Assembly (NCBI GenBank): GCA_024998815.1
Contig: JACEUQ010000002.1
Span: forward strand, 1,130,501 to 1,194,500
Origin: Opitutus sp.
GTDB lineage: Bacteria; Verrucomicrobiota; Verrucomicrobiia; Opitutales; Opitutaceae
Length of the DNA stretch: 64,000 bases
Direction: 5' to 3'
Position 1 is the first letter of the stretch, and every line of letters begins with the position of its first letter. The position numbers were made by a program, and so were the translations under genes. Shown here in pieces: positions 47,210 through 55,681 of this stretch. Below the pieces are notes generated by a model. That model had not been told where the DNA came from. It did not search any database and worked only from the letters and a program-made list of their open reading frames with translations.

Positions 47210-47689
47210 ATGACCGCCCAATTAAGGCAGCCGTGCGGATTCGTAAGAATCCGTTCGGCTGCCAATCGGATCGGTACGCCCGCAGCCTGTATATTAGTTA
47301 CGATCATGGCAGCCAACCAAGCCGCCACTCGCTCCGACGCCTCACTGCCTTACTTGCTTCAAGATGCGCCTCAGGCCCTGCGTTTTGCCCAGACACCAAC
47401 GACGTTGCCGCCACCCGTGCGGCCGTGGGAATCACTCCCCCTGGCTCCAGCGCCAGAGAGCGAGCCATCCTCGGCCAAAAATCCGGACGACGCCACCGCC
47501 CCAACCAGCACACCCCAACCCGAGCTTGTGATCGTCCCACCGACTCCCAAGCCACCTCCCCCACCCGGAGGCATAGAACTCGTTCCGGACGCGTATTCCC
47601 CCCGTACCAACATACGGGTCGACGACATCCTGCCGTTTTTTATGCCCCCGTCCAACCCGGTCAGTCGAGCCACCTATGAGTTGAAATGA
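47210..47689 (+). CDS. Proline-rich hypothetical protein
   Basis: The 159-residue frame is proline rich from about residue 60 on, including several PPTPKPPPPP-like stretches. A hydrophobic segment near 26-36 might be part of a membrane anchor if translation starts internally (the ATG at 47306 is one option). No family is recognised. The end overlaps the TPR gene by four bases, which supports it as a real gene of the same operon. Confidence 0.5.
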   Translation: MTAQLRQPCGFVRIRSAANRIGTPAACILVTIMAANQAATRSDASLPYLLQDAPQALRFAQTPTTLPPPVRPWESLPLAPAPESEPSSAKNPDDATAPTSTPQPELVIVPPTPKPPPPPGGIELVPDAYSPRTNIRVDDILPFFMPPSNPVSRATYELK

Positions 47690-48918
47690 AGTCCTCTGCC
47701 TCACTGCCCTGGTTGTTGCTCGCCACCCTGCTGTCACCGCTTGCCGCTCACGCGGATGCGGCGGCGGCAGGCCATGGCGAGTCGCATGCCTCGCCGGCGG
47801 CTGAAAAGCCGGCGGTGACGGACACGCCCGCCAAAATCGAAAACGAAGAACGTGCCAGCCTGATTCGCATCGGCGCGGCTAAATTGGCCTCCGGCGACGC
47901 CGCCTCCGCTCTCATCGCCTACCGTCAAATCGCCACCACCGCCCGCAATGACGAGGAGGAGGTCATCGCGCTGATGGGCTTGGCTCGCGCCTACCGGCTC
48001 ACCGGCGACGGCGTGAAAGCCGCCGCCACCTACGAGCATCTGATTAAAAACCACCCCGACTGCACCGAGTTGCCCACCGCGCTGCTGGAGCTCGGCCGCA
48101 CCCTGCGCGACCTCGGCAGCCCCAAGCTCGCCATGGCCCGCTTTTACTCGGTGATCAATTCCACCCTCAAGCTGCCCGAAGCGGAGTCCGAGCGCTACCG
48201 CCGCATCGTGCGCACCGCCCAGTTCGAAATCGCCGAAACCCACCTGGCGATGGGCAACTACCCGGAAGCCGTGCGCTTTTTCAACCGCCTTGACCTCCTC
48301 GATTTGGCCCCGGCGGACCGAGGCCGCGCCCGCTTCAAAGCCGCCCAATCCCGCATCTACGCCGGCGACAAAACCGGCGCGGTGACCGCCCTGACCGTGT
48401 TTATCGGCCAGGATTCGAACGACCCCAACAGCCCCGAAGCCCGTTTCCTGCTCGCCCAACTCCTCGGTGAGCTCGGTCGGCGCGACGAATCGCTGCGCGT
48501 CACCCTCGACCTGCTCAACAATGAGCGCGCCCGCGGCGACAAAAGCGGCACGTGGCAAACCTGGCAGCGCCGCACCGGTAACCAACTCGCCAACCAGTTT
48601 TACCAACAAGGCGAATTCGCCTCGGCGCTGCTTGTGTACCGCTCGCTGGAGGCACTCGACCCCACCCCCGCCTGGCGCATACCCGTGCTTTACCAACTCG
48701 GGCTGTGCCTGGAGCGCCTCGATCAATCACTCGCCGCAACCGAGGCCTACGCCAAAATTCAAAAAATGGCGGGTGAAAAACCGCCGGAAAATCTGGCCGA
48801 TATCGTGCGTATGGCGGCGTGGCGCAGTACCCAGATCGCCTGGACCCTTTCCACGCGTAATCAAATCCGCGATCTAGGTCCCGTCCCCCCGCCCGTTACG
48901 CCCCCCCTTACCCAATGA
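47686..48918 (+). CDS. Secreted tetratricopeptide-repeat protein
   Basis: The 410-residue product has an N-terminal signal peptide (MKSSASLPWLLLATLLSPLAAHA, cleavage about residue 23). TPR-like helix pairs follow from about 60 to 390, for example GDAASALIAYRQIA, GDGVKAAATYEHLIKNHPD and GNYPEAVRFFNRLDLLD. It is probably a periplasmic scaffold, similar to tol-pal-type TPR proteins. It overlaps the genes on both sides by four bases. Confidence 0.75.
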   Translation: MKSSASLPWLLLATLLSPLAAHADAAAAGHGESHASPAAEKPAVTDTPAKIENEERASLIRIGAAKLASGDAASALIAYRQIATTARNDEEEVIALMGLARAYRLTGDGVKAAATYEHLIKNHPDCTELPTALLELGRTLRDLGSPKLAMARFYSVINSTLKLPEAESERYRRIVRTAQFEIAETHLAMGNYPEAVRFFNRLDLLDLAPADRGRARFKAAQSRIYAGDKTGAVTALTVFIGQDSNDPNSPEARFLLAQLLGELGRRDESLRVTLDLLNNERARGDKSGTWQTWQRRTGNQLANQFYQQGEFASALLVYRSLEALDPTPAWRIPVLYQLGLCLERLDQSLAATEAYAKIQKMAGEKPPENLADIVRMAAWRSTQIAWTLSTRNQIRDLGPVPPPVTPPLTQ

Positions 48919-49283
48919 GCCTTGCCGAGACCCTGACCCACCACCTCGCCCTGTGCGACGAGCTCCACCAACTGTGCTTGGAGGAAAACCGCATTCTTAA
49001 GCAACAACGGCATGCTCCGGATGCCGAATGGCGCGAGCGCAAGCTGGCGCTGGCGGTACGCTTCGAGGCCAGTGTCGCCTCGTTACGCGCCCGCCCCAGT
49101 GCGGTCGGCGAACACGGCGGGGAGTTACTCGAACGCACCAAGCAACGCTCGCTGCAAATCCTCCACCTCGACCGCGAAAACGAGCAATTGCTGCTGCGCT
49201 GCAGCCTTTCCCCCCCGCGCCCCGAGACCCCCCAGCCCATCTCGACGGCCGGCGCCCTCCGCGCCTACGGCCGCAGCGGGTAA
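48915..49283 (+). CDS. Small helical hypothetical protein
   Basis: The 122-residue product is largely helical (HHLALCDELHQLCLEENRILKQQ, about 9-31; LERTKQRSLQILHLDRENEQLLL, about 72-94), with a proline-rich tail. The pattern resembles FlgN-like export chaperones in a general way, but no flagellar genes are nearby, so no function is assigned. It is the last gene of the three-gene unit. Confidence 0.55.
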   Translation: MSLAETLTHHLALCDELHQLCLEENRILKQQRHAPDAEWRERKLALAVRFEASVASLRARPSAVGEHGGELLERTKQRSLQILHLDRENEQLLLRCSLSPPRPETPQPISTAGALRAYGRSG

Positions 49284-49339
49284 GCGCAGGCGCCTTCGGG
49301 CGCCGTAACCGCCGCGCAAACACGCTTATCCTAATTGCG

Positions 49340-49500
49340 GTCAATTGGAGATGACATCCTTGAGCTCACGCTCAAGGCCACACGCTTCGCGAACACGTTC
49401 CCCGTGGCCTTGAGCATGAGCTCAAGGTGTTTTCCCAAACGAATCTGCCCCCCCCCGAAACCAGCTTAATTAAGCCCATCTCGAACGCTAAGTAGGATTA
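49340..49500. repeat. Palindromic repeat, family A, copy 6
   Basis: The paired palindromes CTTGAGC-TCAC-GCTCAAG and CCTTGAGCATGAGCTCAAGG have one substitution in the second arm. A left outer end TAATTGCGGTCAATTGGAG and a right outer end TTAATTAAGCCCATCTCGAACG are present. It lies between convergent genes. Confidence 0.8.
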
Positions 49501-49526
49501 CCCTGCACTCGCGTTTGCGCTCCGCT

Positions 49527-51059
49527 TCAGTTCCTACGTGGCTTGACGGCCGCCGGAGGCGCCGGCGGCTGCATGCGCCAATAGAGACTGGCGATCGTGT
49601 TACGCCCCAGTGGCGCCAGCCCGACCAAAAACGGCACGGAGCCCACTTCCGCGCCGCTGCTGGAGTTGAAGTTAACCGCCTTGATCGGCGGATACACCAC
49701 GCGCAAGCGCTCGGCCAGGTAGCGTGACCACAGGTCTCGCTCCACCTCAGCGCCGCACACCAGCGCGGCCACCCACAGTAAACTCGCCTGCTCGTGCGTG
49801 ACCTGATCGCCCGCGAGCAACGCCCGCCGGTGCCAGTAGCCCAACGCCTCGCGATTGGGCTGCCTGACCAACGTGGCCGCCAGCTTGTCCCATTCTGCCG
49901 GTCCCTGCGCCCGCGCCACGAGAGCGGAAAACTGCATCGCGGCGAGCGCCCCGTAGCCTTGGCCGGCGTCGATCCACGACCGGGCCAGCAACCGGTCAAA
50001 CTCGGGCAGCGTGGGCGAGTTGACCGTCCACGCCATTTCGGCATCCACGGGAGCGCCGACTTTGAGCAGCAACTGGAGCTGCTGCAGGACGTAGCCGTCG
50101 TTGACCGGCACCGGGGAGGTGTACCGTAAAGCAGCCAGAGCCGCCGCCGCGTCACCGGCGGACATCGCCGCCACCGCTTTCACCAACCGGGAGGCATCCG
50201 CGCCCAGTTGTGCGACTTCAGCTTGGTTTTCCGCCACAAACGCCGGGCCGAGCCGCCCCAAATTAATCGACAGTAAGAGTGAGTTGACCCACGCCGGTCG
50301 GGATGCCTCCGCTTGGGCCTGTTTCAGGCAATGGCGCGCGAGCACCTCGTACCGCCCCACGGCCAACAACGTGTCATGGTAGGTGATGGCGGTGCGCTCC
50401 CGCTGCGCGGGAAAGCCCTCGTCCAGCAGAGCAAACAAGCGGTCCGAGCCGAGGCTTTCGCCGGAATACGCGGCGAATTGGGCGACCAAAAGACGGGCGT
50501 CGTAATTGTACGGATCCTGCGCGAGCGCCGTGACCATGGACTGATAGGCGGCCGGATAATCCCGCCGCGCGCACGCCAGCAACGCCTGGCGAAAAAAGTA
50601 TTTGGATCGCTCCTGCGGGATCTCGTGCCACGCCCCCGGCCAAGCCACCTGCCGCCAAGATAACGTTGCGACGCCAGTGGCCCGCATGCCCACAAAAGCG
50701 AAGGTCGCAGCGACGAGGTAAAGCATCACGGCAGCTGCGGTAAAAATGCCCGCCGCACGTCCCCAAAAAGGCCTTACGCGGTCCGCCGCGACGCTGCAAA
50801 AGGCCCCACGCCCATCCGCTCCCGCCACCAGTAGCGGGCAAACCCGCCGAAAGCGCATGGCGACGGCCATGTCCAAACAAGCGTCGCAGCGCACACCACC
50901 TGGCCCGCCGATGTCACTGGGGTTTTGACAGGGCGCATTGCCGCGTCGGCCACCGAGAACGAACAGGGTTTTGCGGGTGTTCCAGTAAACGAGCGCCCAC
51001 GCACACCGCGCCGCGTCGGCCAAGCCGCTGAGGAGTTTCACGTTCAACGAGGTGCTCAA
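49527..51059 (-). CDS. Membrane protein with TPR-like helical domain
   Basis: The 510-residue protein begins with a cytoplasmic part carrying a Cys pair (CDACLD, about residue 58) and a hydrophobic segment IFTAAAVMLYLVAATFAFVGM (about 105-125). A long helical repeat region (about 150-480) resembles TPRs (RRDYPAAYQSMVTALAQDPYNYDARLLVAQFAAYSG). The family is unrecognised. It follows the PEP-CTERM gene with a four-base overlap, so it may assist export or assembly of that protein; this is inference from context only. Confidence 0.6.
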   Translation of the reverse strand: MSTSLNVKLLSGLADAARCAWALVYWNTRKTLFVLGGRRGNAPCQNPSDIGGPGGVRCDACLDMAVAMRFRRVCPLLVAGADGRGAFCSVAADRVRPFWGRAAGIFTAAAVMLYLVAATFAFVGMRATGVATLSWRQVAWPGAWHEIPQERSKYFFRQALLACARRDYPAAYQSMVTALAQDPYNYDARLLVAQFAAYSGESLGSDRLFALLDEGFPAQRERTAITYHDTLLAVGRYEVLARHCLKQAQAEASRPAWVNSLLLSINLGRLGPAFVAENQAEVAQLGADASRLVKAVAAMSAGDAAAALAALRYTSPVPVNDGYVLQQLQLLLKVGAPVDAEMAWTVNSPTLPEFDRLLARSWIDAGQGYGALAAMQFSALVARAQGPAEWDKLAATLVRQPNREALGYWHRRALLAGDQVTHEQASLLWVAALVCGAEVERDLWSRYLAERLRVVYPPIKAVNFNSSSGAEVGSVPFLVGLAPLGRNTIASLYWRMQPPAPPAAVKPRRN

Positions 51060-51994
51060 ACCGCCTGCTTAGCGGCCCTTCGCCGCCGCCAAAAGAAACC
51101 GAGCAGCCCCACGCCAATGAACCCGCCGAGCTGGTAAATCGCCGCCGGTTCAGGAATCGGCCCGCCGCCGGGTCGAATCAGGGTGGTACCCATGCCCAGG
51201 GAGGTGAACGTCGCGGTCGAACCCTTGTTGGTGTTCGAGGTGGCGAACAGATCGCCGTTCACCTGAGCGTTATAAGTGGAACTCGAGTCGGTGAAGGCGA
51301 CGAAGTTGAGGTGGGTTAAATCATCCACCACGAAGCTGCTAAACGCCGAGCCCGCATAGGAGCGGATAGCCTGCTGAAGGGTGGCGTAGCTGAGCGCAAA
51401 GGTCACCACCCCGGCGGTAGTTTTAGTATAAGTACTGGTGGCAGACGCACCCGCACTCAGTGCATTGGAACTGTTCGCCGTGCCTGCGGCATTGCCGGCA
51501 GGTGCCCAAGCCAGCGTGCTCGGTGAACTCGCGACTGCCCCAGCGTTGGTCATTGTGCCCATTGAGGCAAACTGAACCGCCGGAGTCGACCCGTTGAGCA
51601 GGATGACAAAATTGATCGCATTGGCATTATCCGTCAGCCCCACGCCGAGGCCGATAACCCCTGGAAAAGCCCCCGTGCCCGTAGTCGCGGTATTGACCTG
51701 CCACATAATCGACGAGGTGCCGTTCAAAGCGCCGGCCTGCTGGGAGATCGATCCGGTGAAATCGGCCGCCTGATTGTTGATTTTCTTATCCGTAGAGTTT
51801 CCATCGGTCATCGGCGTGGTCGTGCCGAAGGTATTCCAAGCCGTCCACCCCGTCGTATCCGTCACGGCGATAGCCAACAGATCCAACGTGCCGCCCATCG
51901 CAAGCAGCGCCGCCAGCACAGCCACGCGCACGCCGTTTGCCCTGACTGCAGTGAATGGGTGGGGCGAATGCTGCGTATAGGCGCGGTGGCTCAT
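51056..51994 (-). CDS. PEP-CTERM sorting-domain protein
   Basis: The 312-residue secreted protein has a long N-terminal signal (VRVAVLAALLAMGGTLDLLAIA), a Ser/Thr/Ala/Gly-rich body with many short strands, and a C-terminal PEP-CTERM tripartite signal: PIPEPAAIYQ, then LGGFIGVGLLGFFW and RRRRAAK. Exosortase would remove the tail and the protein would go to the surface or an extracellular matrix. No exosortase gene is in the window. The body matches no domain I recognise. Confidence 0.85.
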   Translation of the reverse strand: MSHRAYTQHSPHPFTAVRANGVRVAVLAALLAMGGTLDLLAIAVTDTTGWTAWNTFGTTTPMTDGNSTDKKINNQAADFTGSISQQAGALNGTSSIMWQVNTATTGTGAFPGVIGLGVGLTDNANAINFVILLNGSTPAVQFASMGTMTNAGAVASSPSTLAWAPAGNAAGTANSSNALSAGASATSTYTKTTAGVVTFALSYATLQQAIRSYAGSAFSSFVVDDLTHLNFVAFTDSSSTYNAQVNGDLFATSNTNKGSTATFTSLGMGTTLIRPGGGPIPEPAAIYQLGGFIGVGLLGFFWRRRRAAKQAV

Positions 51995-52239
51995 GGGGTG
52001 GCAGCTTGGGCTACTGGGGTTAAAAAAAAGGGGATTTTCATCCGAATAACGACTATCCGAGTAACTCGCGGAATCAGCAAAAGCTATTCCGAAAACATGT
52101 CAACGGAAGTGGCGCGCCCGACCAAGCATTGAAACGGAATACTGGTTTCACGAAGCCCCCCTTCGGCATAACCCCACGCCCCTTAAGAGAAGTGGAAGAG
52201 GCTAAAATACCGAATAAGCGCCAGAATTGAATCCAGGCC
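51995..52239. other. Intergenic region upstream of the PEP-CTERM gene
   Basis: It should contain the promoter of the PEP-CTERM operon. No gene is recognised. The border with the group II intron remnant is somewhere near 52150-52240. Confidence 0.35.
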
Positions 52240-52780
52240 ACACGGAGGTGGACCCTCCCTCGATCGGATGGGCTCACGGGGATTGCGCCCCGTGAGCCTT
52301 CCACACCACCGGACGTGCGGTTTTCCGCATCCGGCGGTTGAGTCGGAGGACGACCTATGTCGTCGCCGTTTCCCACGGCAGGGTAAACCCATAGCGTTTC
52401 AGCGTCTTGTTCTTCAGCGCACTCGTCATCACCCAGTGCCGGGCGATCGCCCACGCTCCTTTCGCGCTGTAGGCCATGCCGAGGATTTCTCCTCGCAGTC
52501 CCAGCCACTTCAGGGCGTTGAGTCGCCCTCTTGGGTGGTGCCATTTTAACCAGAAGCATTTGCGCATATGGCGGCGTATCCATCCAGATAGGTCGGTCAC
52601 GTCCCAGAGCCTTTCGGTCAGCCGGAAGTCCCCCCACCACCCGTTGATGTATCGCAGCCACTGGTCGCGCAGCTCCTCGCTCGTCAGGCTTTGCCGTGCG
52701 TCCCACAGTTCCCTGACCTTGGCCTTGAGGCGTTCCACCCAGTGCCGCCGGAGCAAAGCCCCTGAATCAACGTCCAACAT
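52240..52780 (-). mobile_element. 3' remnant of a group II intron
   Basis: On the minus strand the end of a maturase frame (52355-52780) is followed by a domain V-like hairpin (CCGGATGCGG-AAAA-CCGCACGTCCGG, about 52309-52333) and a strong stem GGCTCACGGGG/CCCCGTGAGCC (52271-52298). The reverse transcriptase domain and the intron 5' part are missing, so the element is dead. Confidence 0.8.
52355..52780 (-). pseudogene. Group II intron maturase, C-terminal fragment
   Basis: About 125 residues match the maturase-specific (X) domain: RLTERLWDVTDLSGWIRRHMRKCFWLKW, then NALKWLGLRGE and KNKTLKRYGF. The N-terminal reverse transcriptase with YADD is absent. Upstream of it the sequence changes to short repeats. 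Confidence 0.85.
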
Positions 52781-53341
52781 CCAACCAGTCGGCCTCCGAA
52801 TCGGACTTTGGACGTTGGATGTTCAATGTTGGATGTTGAACGTTCTCCATTGCCTCGGGGGCTTCTGGCGATCCGCGTTTCTCCGTCTCTTTGGCCCTTC
52901 GCTCCTGCCGCCGTTACGCGGGCCTCTTCGCTACTACGGCCTCTGCTGACTCCTGCCTCGCTTTCGCTTGGCAGGCCGCCCCGGGTAAGGTGCGTGAACT
53001 CTCCATCCGTGCCGTCAGGCTCTACCCGATGCGTCTTTCGGTGACTTTTGGACTTCGCGTTTTCTCGCACGCTCGTCGCCCGCATCGCGGCCTCGCTGCC
53101 TGTTCGTGTTCCTACGGTCGGACTTTTGCCTCCTCCTTCTTTCGTGCTGAGTGCCTCACGGCTCCCGCCTTGGTCTTGGCTACGGTTGTTGTCACTTTTT
53201 TCCGAACATTTCGTTTCATATGTTTAGTTCAAGCCCATGCCGGGCACACGAGCGCAGACTGCCCAGTCTGCTCCGGCCCCGCGTCCAGCGCCCCGAGCAG
53301 ACTGGAAGTCTGCGCTACTTGCCGATCTCCTGCCGAGCTCC
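52781..53341. repeat. Repeat-rich non-coding stretch
   Basis: Two kinds of repeat are visible. At 52765-52850, CGTCCAACATCCAA and TTGGACGTTGGATGTTC / TGTTGGATGTTGAACG form direct and inverted copies. At 53250-53325, GCAGACTGCCCAGTCTGC and GCAGACTGGAAGTCTGCGCTACTT form a palindromic unit related to one at 61852. Open frames here have no recognisable product. Confidence 0.6.
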
Positions 53342-54067
53342 TCAACGCCCGCCCGTGGGGCTCGGCGCAAACACCCGGGCCGGTATCACCGGATTTGCCT
53401 CCATGCGGTCGATCACGGTTTCACGCAGTTGCTTGCCATCCTGCATAATCACCCAGCGATGCGGCAAAATCACCCCGGCCACCGGGCGAAAATCACTGTA
53501 ATCGGTCCGTAACACCACCTCTTTGCCCTGGACCCGCCGCACCACGTCACGCCGGACGATCAGGTAGGTCGAGGGATCCAAATAAACAAACGAGGTCTCG
53601 GTGAAGTTTTGCGTCACCACCAATTTTAACCACTCGACTTCCCCCTCCGTGACCTCGCCTACGTAGTCCAGCGCCACCTTGCGGTCCGGCCCCGCCACCA
53701 GCGGATCGTCAAACTCCGCCTCGGCCTTGAACGCCTGCGCCGCGTCCCCGCTTAGCCAGGTAACGCGCCCCGTGGCCGAATCGCTGATCCACGGAGTGCC
53801 CTTGCCGTCCCAACCTTGGCCGATGGTGCGACCGGCAGCGCTAACCTCGACGCAAACGCGGTTGGGCCGCTCGGCCAGTAGCACCAATTTGCGCTCGCCG
53901 TTTTCGTTGCGCGTCACGCCATAGGCAACCAGCCCGTTGAGCGCGTCCAACCGGGCCCGGCCCCCACTCGCCTCGATGTGAATACGCGCCAAATCCGCCG
54001 CGAAATCCGCCCGCGCCGGCACAGTCAGCAGGCACAAAAAAATGAGACAACGCAGGGGTAGATTCAT
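53342..54067 (-). CDS. LolA/MucB-like periplasmic protein
   Basis: The 241-residue product starts from the ATG at 54067, with signal peptide MNLPLRCLIFLCLLTVPARA (cleavage about residue 20). The mature part has a repeated beta pattern like the outer-membrane lipoprotein-sorting fold: FVYLDPSTYLIVRRDVVRR, then the FRPVAGVILPHRWVI motif typical of this group. The frame is open upstream to 54436, but the extra residues are unlike a secreted protein. The ligand is unknown. Confidence 0.7.
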   Translation of the reverse strand: MNLPLRCLIFLCLLTVPARADFAADLARIHIEASGGRARLDALNGLVAYGVTRNENGERKLVLLAERPNRVCVEVSAAGRTIGQGWDGKGTPWISDSATGRVTWLSGDAAQAFKAEAEFDDPLVAGPDRKVALDYVGEVTEGEVEWLKLVVTQNFTETSFVYLDPSTYLIVRRDVVRRVQGKEVVLRTDYSDFRPVAGVILPHRWVIMQDGKQLRETVIDRMEANPVIPARVFAPSPTGGR

Positions 54068-54157
54068 GCCGCCATCCCAAGCGCCTGCCGCAGCTATCTC
54101 AAGCCTGCAGGCGTTTCCGCTGGCGCGCGGCCCTGTCGTGCGGTTACTCCTACGGTT

Positions 54158-54409
54158 ATGGCAATGGAGTTTGGCTGGTGGGACAAAAGCCCTGAAGAGG
54201 GAAAATTTCAGGTCTTGGTACGAATTCACGGCGGCAAGGCCGAGTGGACACGTCACCAAGGCCACAATACCGGCTGGGATCCGCACCAGCCCGATGAATC
54301 CGACTGGGATCGCCTCATCGGTGAGGCCAACCGCCGTGTCCCCCGCCGCCTGATCTCGCCCAAACAGTTCGCCGAGATCGAGGCCATGCGCACCAAATTC
54401 TTGCGCTGA
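54158..54409 (+). CDS. Small conserved-looking hypothetical protein
   Basis: The 83-residue product is rich in Trp and charged residues (EFGWWDKSPEEGKFQVLVRIHGGKA, ESDWDRLIGEANRR). No family is named. Its start lies 91 bases from the divergent periplasmic protein gene, giving room for two promoters. Confidence 0.5.
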   Translation: MAMEFGWWDKSPEEGKFQVLVRIHGGKAEWTRHQGHNTGWDPHQPDESDWDRLIGEANRRVPRRLISPKQFAEIEAMRTKFLR

Positions 54410-54424
54410 GGCAGGCTTTTTTCG

Positions 54425-54605
54425 CGCTAATCTCATTCGCGTTCAAAATGAGGCTTACGGAATCCCTGAGCTCACGCTCAGGGCCACAGGGCCATCTCAG
54501 GGTCACACGCCTCGTGGCCTTGCGCGTGAGCGCAGGGTGTTTAGCCCAAAGCTATCCGATCCCCCTCAAACCGATTCCATTATGCTCCGATTGAACTCGA
54601 ATTGG
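54425..54605. repeat. Palindromic repeat, family A, copy 7 (diverged)
   Basis: The first arm is CCTGAGC-TCAC-GCTCAGG and the second GGCCTTGCGCGTGAGCGCAGGG, so compensating changes keep the stems. Left outer end TTCGCGTTCAAAATGAGGC and right outer end GATTGAACTCGAATTGG remain. An extra CAGGGCCATCTCAGGGTCAC fills the loop. Confidence 0.75.
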
Positions 54606-54642
54606 AATAGTGCCGGCCCACAAATGCTCTCAGCAGAACGCG

Positions 54643-55458
54643 ATGCGTGACCAACACGTGCTCATCACAGGAGGATCCAGCGGGATCGGGCTCGCCCTCG
54701 CCTGCCAAGCGGCGGCCGCCGGTGCCCACTTGAGCCTGATCGCCCGCGACCCCGTCAAACTCGCCGCCGCCGCCAGTCAGGTGCGCACGGCTGCCCCCGA
54801 TGCACCGGAAATCGTCACCGCCCCGGCGGATGTCGCCGACGAGAAAAACCTGGTCGCCGCGATCCGCGCCGCCGAAGCTGCGCATGGCCCAGTCGACATA
54901 CTGATCACCTCAGCGGGCGTGGCGCGCCCCGGACATTTCGCCGAAATCCCGGTCTCAGTCTTTGAGCACACGATGGCGGTTAACTATTTTGGCACGCTCT
55001 ACGCGGTGAAAGCGGTCACGCCGTCGATGTGTGCGCGCGGTCGCGGCAAAATCGTGATGATTTCCTCGGGCGCGGGACTGGTCGGACTTTTTGGCTACAC
55101 CGCCTACGCCCCGAGCAAGTTCGCCCTACGCGGTTTTGCCGAATCACTACGCGGCGAGCTCAAGCCGGCGGGCGTTACGGTGAGCATTGTTTACCCACCC
55201 GATACCGATACCCCGCAGCTCGCCGAGGAAAACCTCACCAAGCCCCAGGAAACAAAAGCGTTAACCGCCGCAGCCGGCTTATGGACGGCCGAAGCAGTGG
55301 CGCGGGCCACACTCGAAGGCGTACGCCGGGGCCGTTTCGCGGTGACGCCGGGGGTGCAACTCACGGCGTTGGCATGGCTGCATAGCCTGATCGCGCCGGT
55401 ACTGCGGTGGAGTTTTGACCGCACGGCGGCGCGGGTGCGGCAGCGGGGCGATTCATGA
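54643..55458 (+). CDS. 3-ketodihydrosphingosine-reductase-like SDR
   Basis: The 271-residue SDR has TGGSSGIG (9-16), SAGVA, the catalytic Ser in MISSGAG, and YAPSK. The segment YPPDTDTPQLAEENLTKPQETK is strikingly like eukaryotic 3-ketodihydrosphingosine reductase (KDSR), where the same PPDTDTP and KP-ET pattern occurs. It may therefore reduce 3-ketosphinganine or a related 3-keto lipid. No serine palmitoyltransferase is in the window to confirm a sphingolipid pathway. The start at 54643 precedes the cofactor motif by eight residues. Confidence 0.75.
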   Translation: MRDQHVLITGGSSGIGLALACQAAAAGAHLSLIARDPVKLAAAASQVRTAAPDAPEIVTAPADVADEKNLVAAIRAAEAAHGPVDILITSAGVARPGHFAEIPVSVFEHTMAVNYFGTLYAVKAVTPSMCARGRGKIVMISSGAGLVGLFGYTAYAPSKFALRGFAESLRGELKPAGVTVSIVYPPDTDTPQLAEENLTKPQETKALTAAAGLWTAEAVARATLEGVRRGRFAVTPGVQLTALAWLHSLIAPVLRWSFDRTAARVRQRGDS

Positions 55459-55681
55459 ACCGCGTAGGCCGTCCCCACCCGCCTTTGATGGTGAGTGCTG
55501 ACTGTGCGCTTGCCTCGCTAAATCGCGGCCAACACCTTCGCCGCAATCCATGCTTTCGGCGCTTCAGCTCACGCACCCCGTCTCCCGCTCTCCTCACCTT
55601 GCCCCGAATGCGTTTGGGGTCCCTTTGGCGCTTGGCAACAGCACCCCTGCCACCCCGCTTCGCTTCGGCAATTAACTCCAT

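Noticed and set aside
48915-49283. Assignment of the small helical protein as the flagellar chaperone FlgN
   Set aside because: Only length and helicity agree; no flagellar genes are in the window.
52891-53448. 185-codon frame rich in Ser, Arg and Pro near the intron remnant
   Set aside because: No domain, no start signal and it runs through repeats; probably translated non-coding DNA.
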